From: an uncultured Lutimaribacter sp.
GTDB lineage: Bacteria; Pseudomonadota; Alphaproteobacteria; Rhodobacterales; Rhodobacteraceae
DNA: 64,000 bases
Direction of reading: 5' to 3'
Assembly: GCA_913061505.1 (NCBI GenBank)
Contig: CAJXSO010000003.1
Coordinates: 1 to 64,000 of the forward strand
Of the stretch, positions 62,626 through 64,000 are shown piece by piece. Each line of letters starts with the position of its first letter. Within the stretch, counting starts at the first letter, position 1. Below the pieces are notes generated by a model. It was given only the letters and a program-made list of their open reading frames with translations. It searched no databases and was not told where the DNA came from. The translations under genes and the position numbers were made by a program.

Positions 62626-63624
62626 TTATTTGATATCTTTAAAGCAGCGAAACCCAAGGTGGTAGTTGTGGTGGCTATTGGCGGCCAAAACCCGGGTGCC
62701 ATGCCAAAACGGGGCGCGCCAGCGGCTCCAGTGGGTATGGGCGCGGATCTTGTCCCAGATAAACCAGCTGCCCTTCATTTCGGTGACACCCAAACTGCGG
62801 CTGCCACGGCTGGCCATTTGATCGGGCGCCAGGGGCAGGTTCATATGCTCGGCCGCGTTGCCATCTAAATCGTAGACGCCCAATGGGCTTTTACAGCCTG
62901 GAAAGCTGCCCGCGGGATAGGTGTTTGAGCCGCAGCCAGTGAAACTGCCCCCATTGCAGCTGGCGTTTTTGAAACTGCCCGTGGCGCAAACGCCAGCCTG
63001 CCAGTTTGGGCCGATCGAATAGCGCGCGCTGGCCTGATATTTGGCGTTATGCGCGGCCCGGGCGGCCTGAACCGAGCGGCCAAAAAAGTAATCAGGCGGG
63101 GTAAGCGCCCCGTGCGATGCCCCCTCCCATTCATGCGCGTCGCCCATGCGCTTGCCTTCGGCCCAGCACAGCTCGGCGGCTTCTTTGGCGCGCACCCAAA
63201 CCACGGGATAGGCCCCTGGAACGTTGGGGTATTCGAACATATCCACGCAAACCCGCGCATCTGCGGCGGTTTCGGTTGCTGGGTCATAAAGCGGCGCCAT
63301 GAATTTTTCGCCGCAAATACGCTCGAACCCGGTGTTGCGGTAATATGATTTGGGATCGGCGCCCAGTTTTTGGGCCAGCTGTTGGGGGGTGAGCGGGTGT
63401 TTTGTAACGGCTGGGTTGCCTTGGCCAATCCAGGGTGAGCTGGCAAAAATAGCGCGAATTCTGGCCATTTCTGCCCCGCTCAGCCCGCGTGCCGCTTGCA
63501 TTTGGCGCAGCATTGCCGCGTTATTTTCTGCCAAGGTTTGCCCCATGGCGGGCAGGCCCAAAAAGACCAGGCAGAGCGCCATAAAACTGCGGCGCAGGTT
63601 TTGGTAAAAATCAGCTAAGCACAT
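62626..63624 (-). CDS. SUMF1 (formylglycine-generating enzyme fold) exported protein
   Basis: A 332-residue protein. The signal peptide ends GLPAMGQT after two arginines in the n-region. The sulfatase-modifying-factor fold is shown by VCVDMFEYPNVPGAYPVVWV, EAAELCWAEGKRMGDAHEWE, GVYDLDGNAAEHMNL and the closing HHNYHLGFRCFKD. The two active-site cysteines of true formylglycine-generating enzymes are not found at the equivalent place (GSWFIWDKIRAHTHW). It is therefore likely a structural or other SUMF1-fold protein. A Cys-rich insert lies in the middle. Confidence 0.8.
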   Translation of the reverse strand: MCLADFYQNLRRSFMALCLVFLGLPAMGQTLAENNAAMLRQMQAARGLSGAEMARIRAIFASSPWIGQGNPAVTKHPLTPQQLAQKLGADPKSYYRNTGFERICGEKFMAPLYDPATETAADARVCVDMFEYPNVPGAYPVVWVRAKEAAELCWAEGKRMGDAHEWEGASHGALTPPDYFFGRSVQAARAAHNAKYQASARYSIGPNWQAGVCATGSFKNASCNGGSFTGCGSNTYPAGSFPGCKSPLGVYDLDGNAAEHMNLPLAPDQMASRGSRSLGVTEMKGSWFIWDKIRAHTHWSRWRAPFWHGTRVLAANSHHNYHLGFRCFKDIK

Positions 63625-63636
63625 GGAAACCCCCGG

Positions 63637-63999
63637 CTATTTTCTGAGTAAATAAAAGAAATCGCGGTTATCGGCAAAACTGACAAAGCGCGGTATCGGC
63701 CAGCCATCGCGGGTTTGCCCATCGATCGCGGCCATGCCTTGCACCAAATGATGGGGCAAAACGCGCCCCTCTTCGTGGGTATAGACGGCAAGGTAGGTGT
63801 GTTCTTGCGAGTTCATATCCAGCAGCATGGCGTAATCGCAACCATAGGCCTGAAAGCTGCGCGCCATGGCCGAAGGCGTTGCGGTTGAAAAATAGCCAAA
63901 AATCAAAAACTTGCGCAAACCCACGGTTTTCATGCAGGCGCCGCCCCGCAAGGTGCGCAAATCGGCCTCGGCCGATCCCGACCAATTGCCGCCCAGCCA
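63637..63999 (-). CDS. Phosphodiester glycosidase-like protein, 3' part (cut by window edge)
   Basis: The frame is open to the right edge, so only the last 120 residues are seen. FLIFGYFSTATPSAMARSFQ and GCDYAMLLDMNSQEHTYLA resemble the end of NAGPA-type phosphodiester glycosidase domains, found in exopolysaccharide-linked proteins. The call is by motif memory and is moderate. It ends 12 bases before the start of the SUMF1 gene on the same strand, so the two may be one operon. Confidence 0.6.
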   Translation of the reverse strand, partial: WLGGNWSGSAEADLRTLRGGACMKTVGLRKFLIFGYFSTATPSAMARSFQAYGCDYAMLLDMNSQEHTYLAVYTHEEGRVLPHHLVQGMAAIDGQTRDGWPIPRFVSFADNRDFFYLLRK

Positions 64000-64000
64000 G

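Overview
The window is GC-rich, almost entirely coding, and looks like the chromosome of an alphaproteobacterium of the Rhodobacteraceae (Roseobacter group or a close relative). The basis is gene content rather than a search: a TIGR02300-type acidic protein, a TAXI-type TRAP transporter with a fused permease, acetoacetyl-CoA synthetase, the zur-znuCB / znuA arrangement, a carboxynorspermidine polyamine pair, gatB, pnp, rnr and rpsO. Many genes overlap by the four bases ATGA or GTGA, and four convergent pairs overlap by exactly four bases at their stop codons.

Layout. 1-1030: the AT-richer 3' end of an FkbM-type methyltransferase, then 16 bases identical in form to the 3' end of a tRNA-Leu followed by a terminator (a probable island edge), then an orphan 90-residue ORF. 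1135-11476: a catabolic block with a thiamine-diphosphate enzyme on the plus strand facing a minus-strand series: gamma-glutamyltransferase, M20 peptidase, acyl-CoA ligase, then a separately promoted TAXI receptor and TRAP permease. 11640-24049: tRNA-Ala(GGC) and housekeeping genes (YgjP-like protease, GntR regulator, acetoacetyl-CoA synthetase, peroxiredoxin, ferredoxin-reductase-like protein, rsmD, an MFS permease, map, sfsA, and a cinA-GNAT-AhpD-like-OmpA operon). 24046-28374: alcohol dehydrogenase and the zinc uptake system with two Zur operators. 28476-32837: a beta-oxidation operon. 32909-39166: RluA-like synthase, L,D-transpeptidase, a rimB-rimK-aspartoacylase operon, a 1-Cys peroxiredoxin and an aldehyde dehydrogenase. 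39285-53113: pnp, HtrA protease, gatB, rpsO, a lytic transglycosylase, rnr and the two carboxynorspermidine genes.

53240-59850 is the most distinctive region. It starts with a ManC/AlgA-like protein whose nucleotidyltransferase signature is eroded while its cupin isomerase domain is kept, then UDP-glucose 6-dehydrogenase, and then four tightly coupled genes: a HAD-UbiA fusion, a GtrA-family membrane protein, a DprE1-like FAD oxidase and a DprE2-like reductase. Together these four match the pathway that makes polyprenyl-phosphoryl-D-arabinofuranose, best known from the mycobacterial cell wall. No arabinosyltransferase is visible in the window, so the acceptor is unknown.

59853-64000 holds four exported or membrane-anchored proteins that are poorly characterised: a Sel1-repeat protein, a proline-rich anchored protein, a SUMF1-fold protein and the end of a probable phosphodiester glycosidase. 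I saw no CRISPR array, rRNA, insertion sequence or transposase. The annotation comes from reading the sequence and from remembered family motifs; no database search was run.
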